A DNA stretch of 64,000 nt from Gemmatimonadota bacterium. Lineage in GTDB: Bacteria; Gemmatimonadota; Gemmatimonadetes; Longimicrobiales; Gaopeijiaceae. The stretch is from contig JACZXQ010000013.1 in the NCBI GenBank assembly GCA_022571515.1, positions 1 to 64,000 on the forward strand. Reading direction: 5' to 3'. Made by a program: the position numbers and the translations under genes. The notes below the pieces were generated by a model that saw only the letters and a list, made by a program, of their open reading frames with translations, was not told where the DNA came from and did no database searches. Of the stretch, positions 52,176 through 61,296 are shown piece by piece (within the stretch, counting starts at the first letter, position 1; each line of letters opens with the position of its first letter).

Positions 52176-54491
52176 TCACCCCAGGTGGGACCGGAGCAAC
52201 TCCTGGACCACCTCCGGGTCGGCCTTGCCGCCCGTACTGCGCATCACCTGTCCGACGAAAAAGCCGATGAGGCCGTGTTTGCCGCTCCGATACGCGGCCG
52301 CCTCATCGGGATGGGCGTCGACCAACTCCACGATGATCGGCTCCAAGGTGGCCCGATCGCTGATCTGCCTGAGACCCTGAGCCTCGACGATGGCGTCGGG
52401 ACTACCGCCGGTGCTCGCCATGACATCCAGCACCTCCCTCCCGCTTCGCATGTTCAAGGCCCCGGCTTCGACCATCTGGACCAGATGAGCGAGGTCAGCG
52501 GGCTCGACGGGGAATTCGCTCAGGCTTCGGCCCTCGAGGACGCGAGGTAAGTCGTTGATGATCCAGTTGGCGATCGGGCGGGGCGGCGCCGACCCGGTCA
52601 GGGCCCGCTCGAAGTAATCGGACAGGTCGGCCTCCTGGGCCAGAACACCCGCATCGGCCTCGGGCAACCCGAACTCGCTGGTGTAGCGGTTGAACCTGGC
52701 CTCGGCCTCGGCATCTTCGGGCCGGTGTACCCGTGGTGCGGTCTGGGCCGACCCAGGGCTCGGGGCCTTGGGGGCTGGGGAGTCGCCTGCCGTCAATGTT
52801 GATGGGGTCTTCTTCGCCCAGCTGTCCCGGAGCGTGACCGTACGATTGAAGATCAGGGCGTCCGGCGCGGAGTCTACCGGATCGCGGTAAAAGTAGCCCT
52901 GGCGCTCGAACTGGTAGTGCGTATCGGGTGGGTCGGCCGCCACGGAGGGCTCGATCCGAGCACCGGCCAAGACGATCAGCGATTCGGGGTTGACGCCGTC
53001 CCGGAAGTCCTCGTCCTCCCCGATGGCGTCGGGGTTCTCTTTGAGGAACAGCCGGTCGTAGAGACGCACCTCGGCGGGCAGCGCATGCAGGGCGGAGACC
53101 CAGTGAATGGTGCCCTTGATCTTACGTCCGTCCGGGGCCGATCCACCTCGCGTATCCGGATCGTACGTACAGTGGATCTCCTGAATCTCGCCATCCTTCG
53201 ACTTCACGACGTCCACGCACCTCACGATATACCCGTACCGGAGGCGCACCTCGCGGCCCGGCGCCAACCGGTGGAAGCCCTTCGGGGGATCCTCCGAAAA
53301 GTCGTCGCGCTCGATGAGCAACTCACGCCCAAATGGAACGCTGCGTGACCCCTCCTTGCCGATATCCGATGGGAAGTATGGCGCCTCCAGTTCCTCCGTC
53401 TCTCCAGCGGCGTAATTCGTGAGCACGAGCTTGAGTGGCCGAAGGACGCACATCACGCGGGGTGCCATGGGATTGAGATCCGTGCGAATGGCGTACTCGA
53501 GCTTACCCAGATCCACCCTATTCTCGACCTTCGCGACCCCGATCATGTCACAGAACGCCCGGATCGCGGACGGCGGCACGCCCCGTCGCCGGAGCGCCGC
53601 GAGGGTAGGCATGCGAGGGTCGTCCCAGCCATTCACCAGGCCAGCCTCGATCAGGGGGAGCAGCCGGCGCTTGCTGACCACCGTGTATGCGAGGTTGAGG
53701 CGGGCGAACTCGTACTGGCGTGGTCGGGGGCTAGGCACGTCCAGGTTGTCGAGGATCCAGTCGTAGACCTCGCGGTTGTTCTCGAACTCGAGTGTGCACA
53801 GCGAGTGAGTGATTCCTTCGATCGAGTCCGACAAGCCGTGTGCGAAGTCGTACAATGGGTAGATGCACCACTCGTCCCCGGTCCGGTAGTGATGTGCGCG
53901 CCGGATCCGGTAGAGCAGGGGATCACGCATCAACATGTTCGGTGACGCCATGTCGATCTTCGCACGCAGCACATGCGTGCCGTCCGAAAACTCACAAGCC
54001 CGCATCCTCCGGAAGAGGTCGAGGTTCTCCTTCAGCGATCTGTCCCGGTATGGACTCACCTGCCCGGGGGAAGTGACGGATCCTCGGAGAGTGCGGATTT
54101 CCTCCTCGGTCGACGAGTCTACATAGGCTTTTCCCGACTCGATGAGTTGCTCGGCGTAGCCGTAGAGCTGGTGAAAATAGTCGGAGGCATGGAAGAGATT
54201 CTCACCCCAGTCGAAACCCAGCCAGCGGATGTCCTCCTTCATCGCTTCGACGTAACGCTTGTCCTCGGTGGTCGGGTTCGTGTCGTCGAACCGAAGGTGG
54301 GTTACACCGTCATTCTCGGCCGCCGCGCCGAAGTTCAGACAGATGGACTTCGCGTGTCCGATATGGAGGAACCCGTTCGGCTCCGGTGGAAAGCGTGTGA
54401 CCACCTTTCCGCCGTGCGTTCCAGCGGCGACGTCATCGCGGATGATGGCCCGAATGAAATCCAGCCCCTCGGCCGTGTTTGCCTCGCTCAT
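52176..54491 (-). CDS. glnS: Glutaminyl-tRNA synthetase with C-terminal YqeY/GatB-type domain
   Basis: 771 residues. Class I synthetase core with HIGH at 43-46 (PPEPNGFLHIGHAKSI) and the KMSKS-like VVSKRRL loop, followed by anticodon-binding barrels to about residue 550. The last ~200 residues (FNRYTSEFGLPEADAGVLAQ; MVEAGALNMRSGREVLDVMA) are the YqeY/GatB tail domain that binds tRNA, as in Deinococcus GlnRS. A Pro/Ala-rich linker joins them. ATG at 54491 fits the family start; an in-frame GTG at 54530 is upstream. Confidence 0.95.
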   Translation of the reverse strand: MSEANTAEGLDFIRAIIRDDVAAGTHGGKVVTRFPPEPNGFLHIGHAKSICLNFGAAAENDGVTHLRFDDTNPTTEDKRYVEAMKEDIRWLGFDWGENLFHASDYFHQLYGYAEQLIESGKAYVDSSTEEEIRTLRGSVTSPGQVSPYRDRSLKENLDLFRRMRACEFSDGTHVLRAKIDMASPNMLMRDPLLYRIRRAHHYRTGDEWCIYPLYDFAHGLSDSIEGITHSLCTLEFENNREVYDWILDNLDVPSPRPRQYEFARLNLAYTVVSKRRLLPLIEAGLVNGWDDPRMPTLAALRRRGVPPSAIRAFCDMIGVAKVENRVDLGKLEYAIRTDLNPMAPRVMCVLRPLKLVLTNYAAGETEELEAPYFPSDIGKEGSRSVPFGRELLIERDDFSEDPPKGFHRLAPGREVRLRYGYIVRCVDVVKSKDGEIQEIHCTYDPDTRGGSAPDGRKIKGTIHWVSALHALPAEVRLYDRLFLKENPDAIGEDEDFRDGVNPESLIVLAGARIEPSVAADPPDTHYQFERQGYFYRDPVDSAPDALIFNRTVTLRDSWAKKTPSTLTAGDSPAPKAPSPGSAQTAPRVHRPEDAEAEARFNRYTSEFGLPEADAGVLAQEADLSDYFERALTGSAPPRPIANWIINDLPRVLEGRSLSEFPVEPADLAHLVQMVEAGALNMRSGREVLDVMASTGGSPDAIVEAQGLRQISDRATLEPIIVELVDAHPDEAAAYRSGKHGLIGFFVGQVMRSTGGKADPEVVQELLRSHLG

Positions 54492-54672
54492 GCTGCTCAA
54501 TCCCACTGTGCCGGCCGGTTGGGAGGCCACCGGACAACGTTGGTGGATGGTGAAGAACGTCGGAGTCTAACGACGTGATACGGGTTTGGTCTACGGGAAA
54601 AATGAAACGCTCGGGCGACATCACCTTCGCAGTCCGCCAGCTTGCGTTCGGTGACGGACAGGTGGCCCCAGA

Positions 54673-54866
54673 AAGACGGAGGGGGCAGCCCACGGATTCG
54701 ATCCAGTGGGCGGCCCCCGGTCGTCTTCCCTTTCGGGAAGGGCTTTGGCGGGAAAAACTCCCTTCGGCCATTACCGTTTGGGTGCCAGCCTCGATAAAGG
54801 AACCAATGAATGAGGCTTGTGGTTCCCTCCGCCTCTCCAATCGATGAAAATACCCTCGGGAAGGGT
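54673..54866. ncRNA. Putative structured RNA element (leader or small RNA)
   Basis: The 407-base gap 54492-54898 has no supported gene but dense structure. AAGACG, GGGGGC, GCCCAC (54673-54693) pair with GTGGGC, GCCCCC, CGTCTT (54706-54727), 18 pairs with small symmetric breaks and a 12-base loop. Then hairpins at 54726-54742 and around 54748-54770. GCCTC/GAGGC (54788-54792/54812-54816) interleaves with GGAACCA/TGGTTCC (54799-54805/54820-54826), an H-type pseudoknot. ACCCT/AGGGT closes at 54852-54866. On the minus strand it would precede glnS; the strand is not settled. Confidence 0.4.
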
Positions 54867-54898
54867 CTCCCCAAGGGCACTGTCGAACGGACTACTCC

Positions 54899-55189
54899 TC
54901 AGGCGACGCGGCGGTCGGCGGCGCTCCGTCGCTCGGGGCCGTGCCGGCGGGCCGGCCCATCTCGCCGGTCGTCAGCGACCCTGCGCTGTACGCCTGCCCG
55001 GCGGGTGTCCACGCGGGCCTCGTGCTCGACGGTGGCGGCGGATACGCGCCGGTTCCAGACGCGGCGTCCTTTGCCGTACCGGCGGTAGGCACGCTCGCGG
55101 CGGACCCAGAGTCGGCGATCGCCTTGGTTTCTCCGGATCGCTCCATGTCTTCGGTCGACCTCGGGTTTCGTCACTTCCTCTTCCGACAT
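54899..55189 (-). CDS. Arg-rich small protein
   Basis: 96 residues from ATG at 55189 with an ideal AAAGGAGC site. After an acidic start (MSEEEVTKPEVDRR) the protein repeats short units ending in paired arginines (RRHGAIRRNQGDRRLWVRRE; VADDRRDGPARRHGPERRSA), about every five to eight residues. Nearly thirty percent is Arg. It may bind nucleic acid or acidic partners; no family is recognised. Stands between the antiporter and the structured element upstream of glnS, on the same strand. Confidence 0.6.
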   Translation of the reverse strand: MSEEEVTKPEVDRRHGAIRRNQGDRRLWVRRERAYRRYGKGRRVWNRRVSAATVEHEARVDTRRAGVQRRVADDRRDGPARRHGPERRSAADRRVA

Positions 55190-55317
55190 GGCTGCTCCTT
55201 TCGTGCCGGGTCCGTGTCTCGGCATGAACCCGTACTACGATCTGCGGTCCAAGCTAATTTTCATAATGGATATGACCCCGACGTCTGTCCAGTGAAATCC
55301 CATGAATGAGGGCATTC

Positions 55318-57836
55318 CTACAGGCCCTCGGCAACCTCACGGAGTTCAGCTTGCCGCCGTGCGTCTGCTTCTTCGAGTGCCGTCTGGATGGCCGGACAGC
55401 GGGCCCGGACTTCATCGAGGTCATCGCGCCGCAACTCATAGAGCGCGCACGGTGTTACTGCGCGGCATGTGGCGGTGCGGGGCTTACTATGCAGCAAGGC
55501 GGTTTCGCCGAAGAAGTCGCCCGCCATGAGTGTGGCGAGATCTTCGGATACATCTCCCTTGAGGAGGGAGACACGAATGACGCCGCGCGCCACCAGGAAC
55601 AACGATGAGCCCGCAGCGCCCTGCCGCACGATGATTTCGCCTGCGGGTGCCGTGCGACGCCGCAGTTTGCGCGCCAGGAGCGCGAATTCTTCGGGCGGGG
55701 TGTCCGCGAAGAACGGGACTTTCTTGAGGAGTTCCTCGGGACTCACCTGGAGCTTCACGACCTGGCTGGCCCGGAGCGTCCTCAGCTCGTCCGCCATCTC
55801 TTGCAGCATGGTCTCGGCTACGCCCTCCGGGATGATGCCCGAATGGGCCTTCTCTTCGATCGCCTCGCGCTCGGCGTGCAACACCAAGCGGTCGGCCAGG
55901 CGCTCCTGCGCGGCGGAGACGAATTCCGGGAAGAGTTCCGCGTTCTGATCGAGGCGGCTACGTGCGTTCTCGTGCCAGTATTCGTACGCCGCCCTGGCCT
56001 CGTCCACGATGTCGGGACGCGCCGAGTCGATCTCGGCGAGTTCGCCGAGTTCATCGAGCACGCGGCGGCTGCCCCGTGAGCGGGCCCACGCAATCTCATA
56101 ATCCCGCGCTGTGCGGTTGGCCCTGAGCCCCTCGACGATCCCACCGAAGCCGGGCACCCCGTCCATCATGCGATAGAGCACATTTTCCAGGCGCTCGCCG
56201 GTGGGCGGGTGAAGCGTGAAGCCTGGCAGGTTCGCGTCGTGGCGAATTCCCTCGGTCTGTAGTTCGATGGAGTGCGTGAGATTCCGGTAGGCGCGCTCCG
56301 AGAGGTGGCCCCGCGAGAACATCTGATAGTACAGCGTGTTTTCGACGCCAAAGCACCTGAGGTGCAAGAGCCTGCGCTCTTCGTCCAGGTTGAGTTCGGC
56401 CGCTCGTAGCTTTTCGAGTTCGGCCTTCATGGTGGCGATACCCTTCTCGCACCGGTCTCGAATGCCCTCGGCGATACGAGGAGCGAAAAGACCACCCGCC
56501 TGCAGTTCCGGGATCTGCTCGAGGGTCCGAGTCTTGGCGGACAGCAGACCCTCCAAGCGAGCGAGCCGGTCGGAGAGCGGCGGCACGTGAAGGCCGAAGC
56601 GCCGCACGAGGTGTTCCATTGTCAGGCCCTGGAAGATGAGCGTGAAGAGCACCGCCCCCGCCACGAGCACGACGAACATTTCCCTCATGCCCCCAGCGTC
56701 CTCCGGGACGACACTGAGCGCGATGGCCAGCGCGACGCCGCCACGCAGCCCACCCCAGAACATCACGGTCTGGTACCGAATGTCTACGGGTTCCGAGCCG
56801 GGGAGGCGGCCGACCAGCGGCAGGAGCGTGAAAATGACCAGGGCCCTCGACACGATCATGGCGAGGATCACCCAACCCAGGGCGGGGAGATACTGAGTGA
56901 TCCCGGAAATGCCTATGGTCCGTCCGATGGTGATGCCAACCAGCAAGAAAATGAGGGCGTTGGCCACCGTGGAAGCGTACTCCCAGAAGTGGACCATGTA
57001 ACCCGCCACTGATGGAGAGATCTTGGCCTTTCCCCATCCGCCGATCACCATGCCCGCTGCAACCGTGGCCATGACGCCGCTCAAATGGAGGGTCTCCTCG
57101 GCGAGCACGAACGACAAGTAGGCCAGGACGGTGGTGAGCGAGATTTCGATGAACGCGTCGCCCTCCACGCGGCCCAAAGCCAATCCGACCAGCACGGCGG
57201 CGGCCCAACCGACCAAGAGCCCGCCGAGAAAGACGAGCAAGAAGTTGCCGACGCCGAGCAGGACCGTCTGGGAGGTGATCACTCCCACGGCCATGATGCC
57301 CACCAGAATGTTTGCCAACACGATGGCGGTCGCGTCGTTGAACAGGCTCTCACCTTCGACCAGGATCGTCAGGCGTTTGGGGGCACCGAGCTGGCGGAAT
57401 AGGGAGATCACGGCGACCGGGTCCGTGGCGCTGAGGATCGACCCGAGCAGAAGTGCCTCCACCCAACCCAGGCCGGCGGCGAACACCATGACCGAGCCGA
57501 TTACGGCTGTCGAGATCAGGAGACCGGGGATCGCGAGCATCAAGACAGGGGAGAGATTCTCCCGGAGCGCTCTGACCTCCAGATTGAATGCCGCCTCGAA
57601 GACGAGCGCCGGCAGCAGCACGAAGAATACCAACTCGGGAGGCATGTCCAGGTTGAGGACGCCGCCCAGCGCTTCACCGCCAAGATTAGCGATATGTGCC
57701 AACGCCATTCCGACCAGCACGAGAGCTACCTGAAGGGCATGCGAATCTTCTTCGCGAGCGCCATCGTGCCGGCTGCGACGAGCAACAAAGTGACCGCCGA
57801 ATAGACGATCTGGACGATGTTGTTACCTTCCTCCAC
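55318..57836 (-). pseudogene. CPA1-type Na+/H+ antiporter with cyclic-nucleotide-binding domain, N-terminal frameshift
   Basis: About 839 residues if one base is restored. GTG at 57836 (GGAAGGGG upstream) starts the first helix (NNIVQIVYSAVTLLLVAAGT) that runs into a stop at MPFR; adding one base near 57737 gives MPFQVALVLVGMALAHIANL and the main frame. Then NhaP signatures (GESLFNDATAIVLANILVG; FWGGLRGGVALAIALS), a helical middle and a C-terminal cNMP-binding domain (ILVRQGAAGSSLFLVARGVI; DFFGETALL). The main frame alone (55318-57720) lacks the first helix. Exchanges Na+ or K+ for H+; the cNMP domain suggests second-messenger control. Confidence 0.7.
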
Positions 57837-57838
57837 GC

Positions 57839-58934
57839 TCAGGCCCCTTCCGCCGTGGGCTTGGATATCATCGTACCTCCAACATGCTCACAGACGGCCC
57901 TGATCTCGGTGGGTGTTCCTAGCAGGATCAGGACGGACTCTTCCGCCACCGTCATGCCGCCTGGCGGATTGTAGCGCCATTGGCCGCCGGCTTCACGGTA
58001 TGCCACCAGGAGCGCGTTCGAAATCTCCCCCAGGTCGAGTTCCTGGAGCTCTCTTCCGACAGCAGAAGATCCGGGCGGGAGCGTGACCTCGTCGATTCGG
58101 AGGTTTGCGTCCCGATCCCGCAGCATCGTATCCAGGAAGGACACGACCATCGGACGAATCAACTCGGAGGCTAGCCGCAGACCGCCGATGAAGTTGGGTG
58201 ATACGACAGCGTCAGCTCCTACGCGTCGGATCTTGTCGCTGGCGTCGACGTCCGTCACCCTGGCTACGATTCGCAGCGAACCATTGAGTTGTCGCGCGCT
58301 CAGCGTAACGACCAGGTTCTCCTTGTCGCTCTCTCTCCGTACAAGCGACCATCCCAGCGGCGCGCTTGATGCCGGCAGCTTCGAGGATCTCGTCGGTCGC
58401 GGGATCCCCCAGGACGATCGGAACTTCGGGTAGCTCCTTGCGCACGTGGTCCCACCGCTCCGGGTGATCGCAGATGATTACAACCTGGCGCTCTACCGCC
58501 AACAACTCGGCCGCCGTGTACAGGGCGGTGCCTCCGGAGCCGCACACGATGAGATGGCCAGAAAGGCTCGCAATGTTTTTCTCCACCTGTCGCCTCCGGA
58601 AGACGTGTACCAAATGGCCCTCGAGTATGAACGCAGTGGCCGTGGTCAGAAAGTAGAACACACTACCCATGCCGACGAGGATTAGGAGAGCAGTGAAGAG
58701 ACGCCCTGCGGGGCTCCCGCTCAGGTCTATGATTTCCCCGTACCCCACCGTGGTGAGGGTGATAATGGTCATGTAAAAGGCGTTTACCCACCCTGCATCC
58801 GGGTCGATGATCCGGTACAAGGCCGTCCCCGCACCGATGACCGCGATAATGAACAGCGCAACACGGGCGAGGCGCGCCTTCAATCGGCGGAGATCTTCTT
58901 CCCAATCGCTTTGGGGCGCGTCGTAGGGGTTCAA
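57839..58934 (-). pseudogene. Two-helix K+ channel with TrkA (RCK) domain, frameshift at a GA repeat
   Basis: From ATG at 58934: two helices around the selectivity filter TLTTVGYGE, then an RCK/TrkA-N domain (HLIVCGSGGTALYTAAELLA). At TGTACGGAGAGAGAGCGAC (about 58335) the frame breaks; removing four bases of the GA tract restores SDKENLVVTLSARQLNGSLR and the rest, ending with a TrkA-C domain (VTLPPGSSAVGRELQELDL). Total length is 1096, so four bases too many (or one). As read, only the first half is made. Lies 2 bases upstream of the antiporter start, a K+/Na+ homeostasis pair. Confidence 0.7.
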
Positions 58935-59163
58935 GGGCTAGCGGTGGACGGAGGAAGCGGTCCGGGCCATGGACCCATGGACAAACCCGTCTGCTGATTG
59001 GCCGCCTAAATGTTCGGCGGCACACCTGGAAGCGCAAGAATGTGAATGCCCTACGGGTAGATCAACATGTGCGATCGGGGCCGCGGACGCATTGCCCGGG
59101 AGCGGTCATTGCAGACATCTTTACCGCGTCGTGCACTCATCGATCACCCGACAGCGGGACTTC

Positions 59164-59784
59164 ATGGCCCACATTCCCTACGTACCGCACGAAGAAGCCG
59201 ATGGCCTTCTGGAAGAGCTCTATGCTCGCTACGCTGCGGCGGACGGTCAGTTGGACAACATCGTCCGCATCCATTCGTTGAATCCCCCGTCGATGCAGCA
59301 CCATCTGCAGCTCTACGCCCATCTGATGCGCGGCCGGTCCCCCCTCAGCCGAGTGCAGAGAGAGATGATCGCCGTGACGGTGTCCGCCGCGAACGACTGC
59401 TTCTATTGAATCAACCATCACGGAGCGGGTCTCCGTCGGCTGTTGGGGAACGGCGAGCTTCCGCGGGCACTGGCTCGGGACTACCGGCTCGCCGAGCTTT
59501 CCGGGCAGGATCGGGCCATGTTGGACTATGCGGTGCGCCTGACCCGGGACCCGGGTGGGATGGGAGAGGCTGATGTCGCCGCCCTGAAGAAGGCCGGCTT
59601 CGACGACACGGGCATCTTGGATATCTGTCAGGTCAGCGCCTATTACAACTACGTGAACCGTCTCGCGGATGGCCTCGGCGTTGAGCTCGAGTCCAAATGG
59701 ACGGATGACACGATGACGATGACGCATGAAGAGTTCGGAGCGCGCCGTGAGCGGAGCTGCGAGGGATCGGGCGAGGTCGAATGA
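59164..59784 (+). CDS. AhpD-like protein with in-frame TGA at the second catalytic cysteine (candidate selenoprotein)
   Basis: One frame from ATG at 59164 to TGA at 59784 (206 residues) interrupted only by TGA at 59407-59409. Around it stands ANDCFY-TGA-INHHGAG. The AhpD motif E-x11-C-x2-C-x3-H is met exactly: E67, C79, position 82 = TGA, H86. Both sides match carboxymuconolactone-decarboxylase/peroxidase-related proteins (SPLSRVQREMIAVTVSAAND; DICQVSAYYNYVNRLADGLG). If read as Sec it is a CxxU peroxidase-type enzyme. A SECIS-like hairpin follows. The stop overlaps hutH. A simple TGC-to-TGA change is the alternative. Confidence 0.6.
59420..59436 (+). promoter_or_regulatory. SECIS-like hairpin just after the in-frame TGA
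   Basis: ACGGAG (59420-59425) pairs perfectly with CTCCGT (59431-59436) around the loop CGGGT, ten bases after TGA at 59407-59409, so the loop starts 16 bases past it. Bacterial SECIS elements are short hairpins with a G-containing loop about 16 to 37 bases beyond UGA. Here GGGUCU at the loop resembles the E. coli fdhF loop GGUCU. The match may still be chance. Confidence 0.5.
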
Positions 59785-61283
59785 TCGAACTCACGGGCCA
59801 TTCGTTGACGCTGGAGGCGGTAGAGTCGGTCGCGCGGGATGGAGTCGAAGTGTCCCTGGGCCAGCCGGCTCGGGTCGCCGTCACCGAATCACGTGCGTTT
59901 GTCGAGCGAATGCTCGAGAGCGGTGAGAGGATCTACGGCGTCACCACGGGTTTCGGTCGCCTCGCCGATGTCGTGATTGCTCCGGAGCAACAGGTGGAGC
60001 TGCAGCGCAACCTGGTCCGAAGTCATTCGGCGGGAGTTGGAGCCACTCTTTCCCAGATCGAGGTGCGCGCCATCCTGTTATTGCGCGCGAACGGGCTATG
60101 TCGTGGACACTCGGGATGCCGGCTGGAGCTCGTCGAGCTGCTGGTGCAAATGTTGAACCACGGCATCCATCCGGTGGTCCCCGAGATGGGATCGGTGGGC
60201 GCGTCGGGAGATCTTGCGCCACTCGCACACATCGCCCTGACGATTCTGGGGGAGGGCTTCGTTCTGGGCGACGGTGCGCCGGTGCCTTCCGCGGACGCGT
60301 TGGCGCAGGCAGGGTTGGAGCCCATGGACCTCAGGGAAAAGGAAGGCTTGGCGCTGATCAACGGAACCCAGGCTCACACGGGGTTGGGCGTCCTCGCTCT
60401 GCGAGCGGCGGAGCGGGCGCTCGAGGCCATGGAGGTTGCGGGTGCCATGAGCCTCGATGCCCTCAAGGGGACGCCCGAGCCCTTTCGCGCGGAGGTTCAG
60501 GCGGCGCGGCCACATGCGGGGCAGATCGAGAGTGCCAAGCGATTGTGGTCGCTTCTCCTGGGTTCCGAGATCCGTGAGTCCCATCGTGTGGGCGATGGCC
60601 GGGTCCAGGACGCGTACTCCCTGCGGTGCATGCCTCAGGTTCATGGGGCCTGCCGCTCGGCTCTCGCCTATGTGCGGGGAGTCGTGGAAGTGGAGGTAAA
60701 CAGCACCACCGATAACCCGCTCATTTTCCCTGAGGTAAACGCCGTCGTGTCAGCGGGAAATTTCCATGGACAGATCGTCGCTCAGGCGATGGATTTCTTG
60801 ACCATTGCGATCACGGACCTCGCGGCCATCTGCGAGCGAAGGATCGAACGCATGTTGAATCCGGACCTCTCGGGATTGCCGGCCTTTCTGACGACGTCGC
60901 CGGGCCTACGATCGGGCCTGATGATCGCTCAGGTAACGGCTGTAGACCTGCTTGCGGAGATGCGTGTGCTGGCCCATCCGGTCAGCACGGACTCGGTTCC
61001 GACCAGCGCGAACCAGGAGGATCACGTGTCCATGGGGATGGCCGCCGCTCGCAAGGCGCGAAGGGCCGTCTGGAATCTGGAATTCGTGGTGGCCTTGGAG
61101 TTCCTGGTGGCGGCGCAGGCCATAGAGTTCCATCGGCCCCTGAAATCTGGGCCTGCGATCGAAGCGGCGCTGGCGTTGATTCGTGATCGCGTGTTGCGCT
61201 TGGAGGAGGACCGCAGCCTGACGGGTGATATCGAATCCATCGCCGAGCTCGTAAGGAGTGGCGTGTTGGGAGCGGTCTCATGA
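59781..61283 (+). CDS. hutH: Histidine ammonia-lyase
   Basis: 500 residues; ATG overlaps the AhpD-like stop. The MIO-forming triplet A141-S142-G143 lies in [12 protein letters not shown], with YGVTTGFG and [10 protein letters not shown] active-site blocks. It converts L-histidine to urocanate and ammonia, step 1 of the Hut pathway, in the cytosol. Followed 14 bases later by hutU. Typical length and all key motifs are present. Confidence 0.96.
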   Translation: MIELTGHSLTLEAVESVARDGVEVSLGQPARVAVTESRAFVERMLESGERIYGVTTGFGRLADVVIAPEQQVELQRNLVRSHSAGVGATLSQIEVRAILLLRANGLCRGHSGCRLELVELLVQMLNHGIHPVVPEMGSVGASGDLAPLAHIALTILGEGFVLGDGAPVPSADALAQAGLEPMDLREKEGLALINGTQAHTGLGVLALRAAERALEAMEVAGAMSLDALKGTPEPFRAEVQAARPHAGQIESAKRLWSLLLGSEIRESHRVGDGRVQDAYSLRCMPQVHGACRSALAYVRGVVEVEVNSTTDNPLIFPEVNAVVSAGNFHGQIVAQAMDFLTIAITDLAAICERRIERMLNPDLSGLPAFLTTSPGLRSGLMIAQVTAVDLLAEMRVLAHPVSTDSVPTSANQEDHVSMGMAAARKARRAVWNLEFVVALEFLVAAQAIEFHRPLKSGPAIEAALALIRDRVLRLEEDRSLTGDIESIAELVRSGVLGAVS

Positions 61284-61296
61284 GCCGGAGCTGGAC

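Noticed and set aside
54688-54711. tRNA or tmRNA in the glnS upstream region because of GGATTCGATCC
   Set aside because: No cloverleaf, anticodon arm or CCA end can be formed; the pairing is one long hairpin.
59407-59409. Genome-wide recoding of TGA (as in code 4 or 25)
   Set aside because: Many genes here end in TGA with overlapping downstream starts (for example rnfE/rnfA, regulator/kinase, hutH), so TGA is a normal stop; the P-II case alone does not change this.
61258-61296. Upstream ATG start for hutU
   Set aside because: It lies within hutH coding sequence; the GTG at 61297 has the better ribosome site and family-like length.
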